From DASTFY01 sp963813375 (GTDB lineage Bacteria > Actinomycetota > Acidimicrobiia > Acidimicrobiales > Ilumatobacteraceae): DNA of 64,000 nucleotides. A model generated the notes under the pieces. That model made no database searches. It had not been told where the DNA came from and was given only the letters and a program-made list of their open reading frames with translations. The stretch covers positions 124,001-188,000 of the forward strand of contig CAWEYT010000023.1 in NCBI GenBank assembly GCA_963813375.1. The letters are read 5' to 3'. Shown piece by piece: positions 1 to 8,203 of the stretch; positions within the stretch are counted from its first letter, which is position 1; each line of letters begins with the position of its first letter. The position numbers were made by a program, and so were the translations under genes.

Positions 1-685
1 AGGGCCGGGATGACGAAGAACGTCGACGCCACGATGTCCAGCCCGAGCATGTCACCGAGGATCAACCCGGCCACCCCGCAGAGGAGGCCTGATCCGAGCC
101 ACGCCGCGGCTTCCACCCGGCGGACCGGGACGCCCAGCATCGCGGTGACCTCTCGGTCGTTGGCCAGGGCCCGCATGGCAGTGCCGACCTTGGTGACCCG
201 CAGGTAGATAGCGGTGCCTGCCGTGACCACGATCGGGAAGATCATCCCGACGAGTTGCGTCCAGTTGACGCGGACGCCGGAAATCTCGTAGTCCCACAGG
301 CGCGTGGGCAGGATGTAGCTGCGGGTGGTCGACGGCGGCCACACCCGCAGCATCACTCCGAGGAGGATCAGGAGCAGCCCGATGGTGGCGGTGGCCTTGA
401 CGAGCGGGTCTCGGGCCGCGAACGGCGGCCCGAGGACGACGCCGTAGAGCAGGGTGATCGCGCCTCCGAAGGCGATGCACGCGGCGTACGCCAACCACCG
501 GTTGACACCCGCCGAGGAGCGACCAGGAGATCAGGGCGCCGGTGGTGCCGATGGCCCCGTAGGCCAGGTTCAGCACCCCGGTGGCCCGGTAAGAGGACCA
601 CCAGGCCCACGCCGGACATGGCGAACACCCCACCGAGGGCCAAGCCGAGCACGATGAACGGCTTGAGCTCGTCAAGCGTAGGCAT
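1..685 (-). CDS. Branched-chain amino acid ABC transporter permease (LivH-like), partial, frameshifted
   Basis: Inner-membrane permease of a branched-chain amino acid/amide (HAAT) ABC importer. The ATG at 683-685 opens a hydrophobic N-terminus (MPTLDELKPFIVLGLALGG). The family stretch YRATGVLNLAYG follows only after a one-base shift near 590, and a second shift near 520 restores VNRWLAYAACIAFGGA and the hydrophobic remainder. The 3' end lies beyond the left edge. The gene follows the binding-protein gene on the same strand with a 46-bp gap, so one transporter operon is likely. Substrate is inferred from family only. Both shifts keep conserved sequence on each side, which favours sequence error over decay. 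Confidence 0.8.
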
Positions 686-731
686 GGGTGTCGCTCGGGC
701 GCCCTGATCTCCGATCGAGTGGTGTTGGTAG

Positions 732-2153
732 CTAGGTGGTGGCCGTGTTGAGGCCAAGCTCCTGCTCGGCGGCCCGGATCTCGGCCAGCGGGTTGCCGGG
801 CAGCTCCGCGATGTCGAAGCACTCCTCCGTCTGCACCATCGTCCCGTCCCGCGGGACCACCGTGAGGTCGGTGTTGTTGGAGACGTTGAAGCCGGTGGTG
901 CTGTCGAAGTACCAGGGCTTGCACCAGATGTCGCTCACGAAGTTCTTCACGCCCTTGAACGCCTCGTTGACGCTCTCCTTCGTGATGTCGCCCTCGATGC
1001 CGAGCAGGGCGTCGGTGGCCACGCGGCCGGCGAGGTAGCCCATCTGGGCGAAGCTCGAGCTGTTGACGTCCGGCGCGTACTGCTCCCGGACCTCGTTCAT
1101 GTGGTTCTGGTCCGGGTTGCCGGAGTCGAGCACGTTGAACTCGGCGTTGATGAGGAACTTGTCGTTCCATGCCGGGCCGAGCGACTCGGCGACCGACGGA
1201 TCGTTCGGCGGGGTCGAGCTGGCCCAGATCACCGAGTCCACCAGGCCCTGCTGCTCGATGGCCTGCAGGAGCGGGGTGACGACGGGACCGGTGAAGTCGA
1301 GGACGACGCGCGCCGCCCTCACCGGCCTCCTGGACGAGGCTCTGCGCCAGGCCGGCCGGCGTCGGTGAACGGCGCCTCCTCGAGGCGGCTCACGCCCTCC
1401 AGGCCGTTCTCCTCCGCGAACTCGACGACACCGCTGTTGACGAGGTCGAAGCCCGGGACGTTCGGCGAGACGACCACCATCGTTGCCCTCGGCGCCGGCT
1501 CGCAGCGCGGCCTGCGCGCCACCGAGGCTGGAGTAGTACGGGCCCATGTTGACGGCCGAGAAGTTCGGGCTCTGGAAGCAGTCCTGGGCCACGCCGGCGA
1601 TGATCAGGTAGTAGTCCTGCTCGGCGTAGTAGTCCTTGTTGACGCTGCACTCGATGAGGCTGGTGCTGCCGACGATGCCGAGCACCTGGTCCTCCTCGAT
1701 GAGCTTCGGGCGAACCCGGCGATCTGCTGCGGATCGACCTGCTCTTCGTAGGCGATGTACTCGATCGGCCGGCCGTTGATGCCGCCGTTGTCGTTCACGC
1801 AGTCGAAGTAGGCCCTCGTCAGGCTGCGTGATCCAGGTGAAGTCGGCGGTCGGCGCCTTGGTGGCCATGGCGCCGATCTTGATCGGCTCGCCGGTGGCCG
1901 GCTCGCCGGTGCCCATGCCGCACTCACCCGTCGCCTGGATGTTCGAAGCTTCACCCCCGGCCGGAGCCTCCGTGTCGGCCGGAGCCTCCGTGTCGGCGGG
2001 CGCCTCGGTCTCGGCGGGGGCTTCGGTCTCGGCCGGAGCCTCGGTCTCTGCCGGTGCGGCCGTCGTGTCCGCCGACCCACCGTCGTCGTCCGACCCGCAT
2101 GCTCCGAACACGAGCACACTGGCGGCGGCGATGCCCAACAACGAACGCCTCAT
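732..2153 (-). CDS. ABC transporter substrate-binding lipoprotein (LivK/HAAT type), frameshifted
   Basis: Extracytoplasmic ligand-binding protein, probably for branched-chain amino acids or amides, feeding the adjacent LivH-like permease. Residues 1-19 form a lipoprotein signal ending in a lipobox (VFGAC, Cys19). A low-complexity linker follows at residues 33-62, five repeats of APA(E/D)TE. The periplasmic-binding fold then starts with IKIGAMATK. At least four one-base shifts occur: the segment AYFDCVNDNGGINGRP near 1715-1815 and the segment MVVVSPNVPGFDLVNSG near 1330-1490 lie in other frames, but the original frame resumes and runs to a TAG at 732. The C-terminal half is clean. Ligand not determined. 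Confidence 0.85.
   Translation of the reverse strand: MRRSLLGIAAASVLVFGACGSDDDGGSADTTAAPAETEAPAETEAPAETEAPADTEAPADTEAPAGGEASNIQATGECGMGTGEPATGEPIKIGAMATKAPTADFTWITQPDEGLLRLRERQRRHQRPADRVHRLRRAGRSAADRRVRPKLIEEDQVLGIVGSTSLIECSVNKDYYAEQDYYLIIAGVAQDCFQSPNFSAVNMGPYYSSLGGAQAALRAGAEGNDGGRLAERPGLRPRQQRCRRVRGGERPGGREPPRGGAVHRRRPAWRRASSRRPVRAARVVLDFTGPVVTPLLQAIEQQGLVDSVIWASSTPPNDPSVAESLGPAWNDKFLINAEFNVLDSGNPDQNHMNEVREQYAPDVNSSSFAQMGYLAGRVATDALLGIEGDITKESVNEAFKGVKNFVSDIWCKPWYFDSTTGFNVSNNTDLTVVPRDGTMVQTEECFDIAELPGNPLAEIRAAEQELGLNTATT
1968..2057 (-). repeat. 18-nt tandem repeat encoding an acidic linker
   Basis: Five tandem 18-base units encode APAETE/APADTE in the binding-protein linker just behind the lipidated cysteine. 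The repeats are in frame and slightly diverged (E to D in the last two). Such linkers usually hold a lipoprotein domain away from the membrane. Confidence 0.85.
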
Positions 2154-2185
2154 GGATCCTCCCCCTGGGTCGACCGCCGACCGGC

Positions 2186-2200
2186 TTGACGACCGGTCAA
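2186..2200. promoter_or_regulatory. Inverted repeat TTGAC-N5-GTCAA upstream of the binding-protein gene
   Basis: TTGACGACCGGTCAA is an inverted repeat with 5-bp arms and a 5-bp spacer, lying 33-47 bp before the ATG at 2153. It sits inside the only non-coding gap (2154-2364) before this transporter operon, so it could be a repressor operator. No regulator gene is adjacent, and the arms are short enough to arise by chance. Confidence 0.3.
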
Positions 2201-2364
2201 CCCCGGCCCCGCACCGCTCGACGCGTCATTGCCCGTCTTGGCTGCGCCCTGATGGACGGCCCCGTCCCATCCCCTACGTGGACGTGGCGACCGGACGGTA
2301 GCCCGCCCGGCCCGCGGTTTCAAATATGTCAGCCGACCTGAGACTCGGCTGGCGCCGCCGCTCG

Positions 2365-4023
2365 TCAGACCGGGCGGCCGTCGAGGTAGACGACGCCGTT
2401 CGTGCCGTCGACAGTGATCGTCTGGCCGCTCTGGATCACGTTGGTGCCGACCTGCGTGCCGACGACAGCCGGCTTGCCGAACTCGCGGGCCACGATGGCG
2501 CAGTGCGAGAGCACGCCGCCGACGTCGGAGACGATCGCACCGGCGATCGAGAACAGCGGCACCCAGGGCGGCAGGGTCATCTCGCAGACCATGACCTCCC
2601 CGTCCTCCAGGTCCGTGCCCTCGGCCAGGGAGCGCACGACCCGGGCCGTGCCCGTATAGGAGCCGGGCGATCCGGAGACGGCCCTGAGCACGTTGGGGTC
2701 CGGATTCTCCTCCGGCGGCACCACCCCCAGCAGCCGGATCACCAGGGCGTCCATGAACGGGTCGGGCGCGTCGGGGGGCGGGGGAGGCGTGCCCAGCGCG
2801 CCCGGCGGGACGACCTGGGCGGCCTTCTCCATGCTGGCCCGCCGCCCGGCCACCAGCGCACGACGATCGCCGCCGTTGCGCAGGGCGTCGACGAGCTCGT
2901 CCCGGTACAGGAAGAACACGTCGTCGGCGGCGTCGAACACGCTCTTGGCCACGAGACGGTCGCCCAGCATCAGCACGAAGCGCCGGAACACGCTCACCCC
3001 GAGCTGGTCGATGTAGAAGGCGTGGTCCTCGGTGAGCGGGAAGCTGTAGACGGCGGCCTCGTAGAGCTTCTCCAGCCGGGCGAGCTTCTCGGGGTCGTCG
3101 GCCAGCTTCGCCCGCGCCTTGGCCATGAGGGCCTCACGGGTGGCCACGTTCTTCTGGTATTGGGCCTCGGGGTCCTCGTCGTCGCCCAAGTCCATCAGGC
3201 CGGCGATGCTGGCCAGCGGGATGGACGGGTCCTCCCGCCACGGCACGTCGGCCAGGTCGTACACCGCGTCGTGGCGCCAGCCGAACTCGAACAGGAAGGC
3301 GTCCAGCTCGGCCTTGAAGGCCCGACCCTCCTCGGTCTCCTCGAGGGCGACGAGGATGTCGGCCGGCTCCTTCGTGCGCAGCAGCTCGCTCAGCGCGGGG
3401 CTGGCCTTGGCCCGCCGGCTGAGATCCCAGAGCCCCCGCTGCGCGTCGACGGAGCGGGTGTGGAAGCCCTGGAGCGTCTGGTAGGACTCGGTCGACTCCT
3501 CGGGCTCCATGAGCTCGTCGTAGAGGTCGCAGAACGCGCTGCTCGACAGCAGGACGAAGTTGATGTGGCCGTGGATCCACCACTGGTGCCGCATCTCGTC
3601 CGTGTACTCGTCGAGCTTGGCCACCAGCTCCTCGTCGCTCAGGCCCGAGTAGTCCGCGGTGCGCTCGCCCTCGTTCCGGGCCCGCACGGCCGGCTTCCAC
3701 TCCTCCTCCCAGGTCTTGCCGACGCCCGGCACCTTCTCGGCGAGCTTGTCGTGGTAGCGGGTCATGCGGTCCGCCAGCTCGGCCTCGTCCGGGATGGGGT
3801 GGAACGCCATGTAGAAGTAGTGGTTGATCTCCCGCGACGACGCCATCATCGGGCAGTCGTATTCGGCCTGGGCCTTGGTGAACCCCTCGGAGAGGGTGCG
3901 CACGATCACGTCGAAGGACAGTGGTGTGACCGGCCGGGGCGCGTGCATCTTGTCGAGCGCCCAGAAGCCCTCGATCTCGTCCGGACCCGGAAAGACGATC
4001 TCGTCACTCGTCGTTGCCGTCAT
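2365..4023 (-). CDS. PEP-utilising enzyme, mobile (swivel) phosphohistidine domain protein
   Basis: A 552-residue protein of the PEP-utilising enzyme superfamily. The C-terminal ~100 residues are the swivelling phosphohistidine domain (GGVLSHCAIVAREFGKPAVVGT; phospho-acceptor His near residue 507). The N-terminal part (FPGPDEIEGFWALDKMHAPRP, SEGFTKA) resembles the region before the swivel domain in rifampicin-phosphotransferase-like proteins. No ATP-grasp/PPDK N-terminal domain is present, so a partner for His phosphorylation would be expected elsewhere. It starts 44 bp after the MetE-like gene on the same strand, probably one operon. Reading frame intact. Substrate unknown. Confidence 0.8.
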   Translation of the reverse strand: MTATTSDEIVFPGPDEIEGFWALDKMHAPRPVTPLSFDVIVRTLSEGFTKAQAEYDCPMMASSREINHYFYMAFHPIPDEAELADRMTRYHDKLAEKVPGVGKTWEEEWKPAVRARNEGERTADYSGLSDEELVAKLDEYTDEMRHQWWIHGHINFVLLSSSAFCDLYDELMEPEESTESYQTLQGFHTRSVDAQRGLWDLSRRAKASPALSELLRTKEPADILVALEETEEGRAFKAELDAFLFEFGWRHDAVYDLADVPWREDPSIPLASIAGLMDLGDDEDPEAQYQKNVATREALMAKARAKLADDPEKLARLEKLYEAAVYSFPLTEDHAFYIDQLGVSVFRRFVLMLGDRLVAKSVFDAADDVFFLYRDELVDALRNGGDRRALVAGRRASMEKAAQVVPPGALGTPPPPPDAPDPFMDALVIRLLGVVPPEENPDPNVLRAVSGSPGSYTGTARVVRSLAEGTDLEDGEVMVCEMTLPPWVPLFSIAGAIVSDVGGVLSHCAIVAREFGKPAVVGTQVGTNVIQSGQTITVDGTNGVVYLDGRPV

Positions 4024-4067
4024 GTCAACCCCCCTGAGAACTCTGCGTCCTACCCCGACTCGGGAGA

Positions 4068-5223
4068 TTACCCCCAGAGCTCCTTGCTGGCGATGGCGGC
4101 GCCGGCCGCGAGGGCCTCGAACTTGGGCCACACGATGGTCGGATGCACCTCCGGTGCGTACGACGCGCGGGACGAGAAGCCGCAGTCGGCGCCGGCGATC
4201 ACGTTCTCCTTGCCGACCAGGCCCGGCGTACTTGACGATGTACTCGGCGATCAGGTCGGGGTGCTCGACGTAGTTGTTGGCGTGACCGAGGAGCCCGGGG
4301 ATGATGATCCTGCCCTCGGGGAGCTTGATCGTCTCCCACACCCGCCACTCGTGCATGTGGCGCGGGTTGGCCACCTCGAACGAGTAGGCGCCGGCGTTGA
4401 TCTTGAGTGTGAACTCGAGCGCGTCCGACAGCGGGATGTCGGTCATGCGCGGGCCGTGGTTGAGGCCGTAGCAGGTGTGGTGCCGGATGCGATCGGTCGG
4501 GATGTCGCGCAGGGCGTGGTTCAGCGCCTCGACGTGGACCTCGGCGGCGCGATGCCGTTCGGCCGGCTCATCGGTCGGATCGCTGAGGATGCCGATGAGG
4601 AACGGATCGTCCACCTGGAGCACGAAGCCCGCGTCCACGATGGCCTGGTACTCCTCGCGCATGGCCTCGGCCACGTTGCTGAGGTACTCCTCGTGGGTGT
4701 CGTAGTAGGAGTTCCGCCCGAAGCCGCTCGGCCCGGTGGCCGGCATGAACACCTCCTCGACGTCCAACCCCTCGACCGCCGCCTTCAGGTTGGCGATGTC
4801 CTTCTGCACCAGCTCCTGGCCGACATAGCTGATCGGCCCGGTGCAGATGAGGCGGCGCAGCGGCGCGACCGTCGAGGAGTACTTCTTGAAGTACTCGGCG
4901 TAGTAGTCCGGGAAGTCGTCGACCTCCTTCTGCCACGAAGGCGCCATTCGGGACGTGCCCGTGTCGACCTCGAAGCCGCCGAGGCGGTCCTTCACGTAGC
5001 CGAGGAAGCTGCTCTTGCTCATCTCCCCGTCGGTGACGATGTCGATGCCGCACGCGACCTGCTGCTTGACCCGTTCGGCCACGGCGTCCTGCACCTGGCG
5101 ATCGAAGAGCTCGGGGTCGTACGGCCGGTCGTTCTCCTTCTCCTTCATGGTGTCGAGGAGCTCGGGGGGCCGGGCCAGGCTGCCCACGTGGGTGGTGAGG
5201 ATCCGGTCGGTGCTTCGCTTCAT
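4068..5223 (-). CDS. Cobalamin-independent methionine synthase (MetE C-terminal)-like zinc methyltransferase, frameshifted
   Basis: About 384 residues, the length of stand-alone MetE-C/UROD-like methyltransferases, which transfer methyl or alkyl groups to thiols on a zinc site. MKRSTDRILTTHVGSLARP is the family N-terminus. Zinc ligands are visible as H249-T-C251 and E283, and the last Cys (GADCGF) appears only after removing one extra base near 4217-4228. In that frame the protein ends at TAA 4068-4070 (ASKELWG). Without correction the frame reads through into the swivel-domain gene and falsely fuses the two. CAGGAGG precedes the ATG. True methionine synthesis is uncertain, since the MetE N-terminal domain is absent. 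Confidence 0.82.
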
Positions 5224-5254
5224 GGTCGTGCCTCCTGCGTGGGATCGTACACGC

Positions 5255-6223
5255 TCACGCCGACGGCAACACCTGTCGTCGTGTCAGGAAGCCTGACATC
5301 CAACGGGCCACCTTTTCCAGGGGGTAGAACGGGGCGAAGGCGATGAGCAGCAGCGGGTAGGGGAAGACGACCAGCATGAGGGCGGCGATCCCGGCGTGCA
5401 TCGCCCATGCCGTGACCACCCACACGTCGCGGATCCGGCCGCCGAGGAGCGCCACCGGCGCAGCCAGTTCGACGACGACGGTCAACACGGCGAGCGGGGG
5501 GAAGAGCCATGCCTGGTCCACGAGGGGTGAGGCCAGCGGCGACGGTCGGGCGCCGAGGACCTCCAGCCGGACGGCCGAGTAGGCGACGTGGTTGCGCAGG
5601 GTGTCGCCCACCAACCAGTCGATGCCGCCCAGTCGCAGCTTGGCCACCCCGGCCAGCACGTAGGTCACGACCGTGATGAGCGCAGCCAGGCGTACGGGCC
5701 AGCCGTACGCCGGCTCGGGTCCCGGCTCCCGGCCCGGGCCGTTCCGGTGCCGCCGGGCGTCCCACGAGAGGGCATCGGCACTGCGGGTGAGGCCCACCAC
5801 CAGCACGTGCAGCACCATCAGGTTCTCGAAGTGGAGGAGCTGGCCCCACGAGCTGCGGTAGGTGGTCAAGACCAGCAGCGTGAGCGCGAACGCCGGGCCG
5901 CTGACCCTGAACCAGGCTCCAGCGGTGTACGCCACCCCGGCCGCCAGCGCCACCACCAGGAGGCCGACGAGGGCGCTGTCGGGCAGTGGTCCGTCGAGGA
6001 GCCAGAGGACGCCGACGGGATCGAGCCGGCCCGCGTCGGCGTGGGCGAGGTTGGCGAACGCGCCGAGGCGCACCGCGAGGTAGATCACCGCGAAGCCGCC
6101 GGTGAGGAGCCGCAGCACCGCGAGGCGCTCGGCCGGCGCCGCCGCAAACAGTCCAGCCGTCCACCCTGCTCCGCTCCTCCTGCTCGCTGGCCGGGCCGGC
6201 CTGAGCTCGCTTCGCTCGCTCAT
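5255..6223 (-). CDS. HTTM-domain-like integral membrane protein
   Basis: A 322-residue membrane protein with about eight hydrophobic segments, resembling the HTTM/vitamin-K-dependent carboxylase-like fold (RLLTGGFAVIYLAVR, HFENLMVLHVLVVGLTRSADALS, AGVAKLRLGGIDWLVGDTLRNH). The ATG overlaps the stop of the upstream small membrane gene as ATGA (6220-6223), implying translational coupling. The first ~20 residues (MSERSELRPARPASRR) are encoded by a GAGC/GCTC-rich quasi-palindrome and may not belong to the conserved fold. A 31-bp gap leads to the MetE-like gene. Function unknown. Confidence 0.7.
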   Translation of the reverse strand: MSERSELRPARPASRRSGAGWTAGLFAAAPAERLAVLRLLTGGFAVIYLAVRLGAFANLAHADAGRLDPVGVLWLLDGPLPDSALVGLLVVALAAGVAYTAGAWFRVSGPAFALTLLVLTTYRSSWGQLLHFENLMVLHVLVVGLTRSADALSWDARRHRNGPGREPGPEPAYGWPVRLAALITVVTYVLAGVAKLRLGGIDWLVGDTLRNHVAYSAVRLEVLGARPSPLASPLVDQAWLFPPLAVLTVVVELAAPVALLGGRIRDVWVVTAWAMHAGIAALMLVVFPYPLLLIAFAPFYPLEKVARWMSGFLTRRQVLPSA

Positions 6224-6666
6224 GCCGTCACCGGGCACCGAGCGTGGACGGTCCGGTCCAGGACCTCCTCGTCCCCGGCGGCGCTGGCCACGAGGTCGAG
6301 CCGCTCCTCGACGATCTCGACGGTGACCGTGCCCTCCGGTGCGCGCCCGGCGATGTCGGCGCACAGCGCCTCGGCGCGCCCGGATCGGATCGTCTGGCGC
6401 AGCAGTGAGGTCGTGATGAGCGGGTCGTCCGAGCGGGCGATGGTCTCGGTGGAGAGGCGCTCGACCCGCCCCCGCCGGTCGGTGCCGAGCACCGCCGGCA
6501 GCGTCGCGACGTCACTGCGGGAGCCGGCATACATCGGATAGGTGGAGAGCGGGAAGCTGTCGCGGTAGCGCACGGCGGGCAGCACGAGGGCGACGATCAC
6601 GGCGGCCACCGCGACACGTGGACGCCAGCCGACGGGGGCGGGTCCCACGGAGCCCACGGTGCCCAC
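6220..6666 (-). CDS. Small membrane-anchored protein of unknown function
   Basis: A 148-residue protein from a GTG start with one N-terminal transmembrane segment (VAVAAVIVALVLPAVRY) and a soluble remainder. The motif FPLSTYPMYAG follows the helix. Its stop overlaps the HTTM-like gene start, so the two products probably act together. I recognise no enzymatic motif. It is the first gene of the 6.7-2.4 kb minus-strand run, and the 109 bp before it (6667-6775) separate it from the divergent metallo-hydrolase and must hold both promoters. Confidence 0.6.
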   Translation of the reverse strand: MGTVGSVGPAPVGWRPRVAVAAVIVALVLPAVRYRDSFPLSTYPMYAGSRSDVATLPAVLGTDRRGRVERLSTETIARSDDPLITTSLLRQTIRSGRAEALCADIAGRAPEGTVTVEIVEERLDLVASAAGDEEVLDRTVHARCPVTA

Positions 6667-6775
6667 GGGACCACGGTACCCGTGAGGCGGGCATCACACC
6701 CGGGCGGGTTGTGTCCGTGCCGACCACGTCGCATCCTGGGGGTCACGGTCAGCGTCGACCGGGGAGGAGGCTGGC

Positions 6776-8203
6776 ATGATCTTCCGGCAGTACCAGCTCA
6801 GTTGCCTCTCGCTGTTCAGCTACCTGATCGGCGACGAGGGCACCGGACGGGCCGTGGTCGTGGACCCGCAGCGGGACGTCTCGGGCTACCTCGCCGACGC
6901 CGAGGAGCTCGGGCTGCGCATCGAGCGGGTGATCGAGACCCACTTCCACGCCGACTTCCTGTCCGGTCACCTCGAGCTCGCCGCAGCCACGGGTGCCGCG
7001 GTGTCCTACGGCAGCGAGGCTCGCACCGACTTCCCGATGGAGCCCCTGGCGGACGGCCAGCGGCTCTCGCTCGGCGACGTCGTGCTGGAGGCGCGCCACA
7101 CCCCCGGTCACACGCCGGAGTCGATCTCCATCGTGATCTGGGAGCACGCCGACGACGAGGAGCCGTGGGGCGTGCTCACCGGCGACACGCTCTTCATCGG
7201 CGACGTCGGGCGTCCCGACCTGCTGTCGTCGGCGGGCTGGTCGGCTGATGACCTCGCGGGGCACCTCTACCGCTCGTTGCAGGATCAACTTCTGACGCTC
7301 CCGGACACCACGAGGGTGTACCCGGCCCACGGCGCCGGGTCGGCCTGCGGCAAGGCCATGTCGGACGCCGTGACGTCGACCATCGGCGAGCAACGGCAGA
7401 CGAACTACGCGCTGCGCCCGATGGCCGAGGACGAGTTCGTGGCCGTGGTCACCGAGGGCCAGTCGGTGGCGCCGCTCTACTTCGCCTACGCCGCGGACGC
7501 CAACCGCCATGACCACCAGCTCCTCGACGACCGCGAGCCTCCGGAGGCGGTCACCCTCGACAGGGCAATGGAGATCGTCGACGGGGGCGGCGTGCTGCTG
7601 GATGCCCGGACTCCGGGGGAGTTCGCCTCCGGCCACCTCCGGGGCGCCATCAACGTCGGCCTGGAAGGACGCTTCGCGGAGTACGCCGGGGACGTCATCC
7701 GCCCGGACCAGCCGATCGTGATCGCCGCCGACGGCGGCTGCGGCACCGAGGCCAGGGTCCGGCTGGCCCGCATCGGCTTCGACCGGGTCGCCGGCGCGCT
7801 GGAGGACGTGGAGCGCACGCTCCTCGAGCACCCGGACCTGGCTGAGCGGTCACGGCGCCTCTCGGCGGTCGAGGTGGCCGAGTTGCGCGCCGGTCCCGGC
7901 GGACTGCAGGTGGTGGACATCCGCAACCCGGGCGAGCAGGAGGACGGCACCATCGACGGCGCCGCCCGCATCCCCCTCGCCCGGCTGCTGGACCGCATGG
8001 ACGAGCTGGACCGTGGCGTCCCCACCGTCGTCTACTGCGCCGGCGGCTACCGCTCCTCGATCGGCGCGTCCCTCCTGCGGGCCTACGGCTTCGCCAGCGT
8101 GGCCGACCTGCAGGGAGGGTTCGCGGCGTGGGTGGCCGCCGGCCTCCCGGTGGCGACGGCCACGACGGCGACGACGGAGCCGGCCGTTCAGTCCGGGTCG
8201 TAA
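6776..8203 (+). CDS. Persulfide dioxygenase-like MBL hydrolase with two C-terminal rhodanese domains
   Basis: A 475-residue fusion for cytosolic sulfur handling. Residues 1-~235 are an ETHE1-type metallo-beta-lactamase domain with the metal motif THFHADFLSGH (H56, H58, D60, H65), HTPGHTPES and GDTLFIGDVGRPDL. Two rhodanese modules follow. The first (~260-345) has no cysteine at the catalytic position (IAADGGCGTEA around 316-325). The second (~365-460) has an intact CxxxxR loop, C421-AGGY-R426. Known family roles: GSH-persulfide oxidation and sulfane-sulfur transfer. The 3' end overlaps the convergent malic enzyme gene by 16 bp. Confidence 0.88.
   Translation: MIFRQYQLSCLSLFSYLIGDEGTGRAVVVDPQRDVSGYLADAEELGLRIERVIETHFHADFLSGHLELAAATGAAVSYGSEARTDFPMEPLADGQRLSLGDVVLEARHTPGHTPESISIVIWEHADDEEPWGVLTGDTLFIGDVGRPDLLSSAGWSADDLAGHLYRSLQDQLLTLPDTTRVYPAHGAGSACGKAMSDAVTSTIGEQRQTNYALRPMAEDEFVAVVTEGQSVAPLYFAYAADANRHDHQLLDDREPPEAVTLDRAMEIVDGGGVLLDARTPGEFASGHLRGAINVGLEGRFAEYAGDVIRPDQPIVIAADGGCGTEARVRLARIGFDRVAGALEDVERTLLEHPDLAERSRRLSAVEVAELRAGPGGLQVVDIRNPGEQEDGTIDGAARIPLARLLDRMDELDRGVPTVVYCAGGYRSSIGASLLRAYGFASVADLQGGFAAWVAAGLPVATATTATTEPAVQSGS

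Noticed and set aside
2326..5346. 1006-codon open frame on the plus strand opposite the MetE-like and swivel genes
   Set aside because: Shadow frame caused by high GC; composition is His/Val/Arg-rich with no family motif, while the minus strand shows clear ones.
6200..6223. GAGC/GCTC-rich quasi-palindrome as a specific operator
   Set aside because: Imperfect and inside the start of an open frame coupled to the upstream gene; likely low-complexity sequence.
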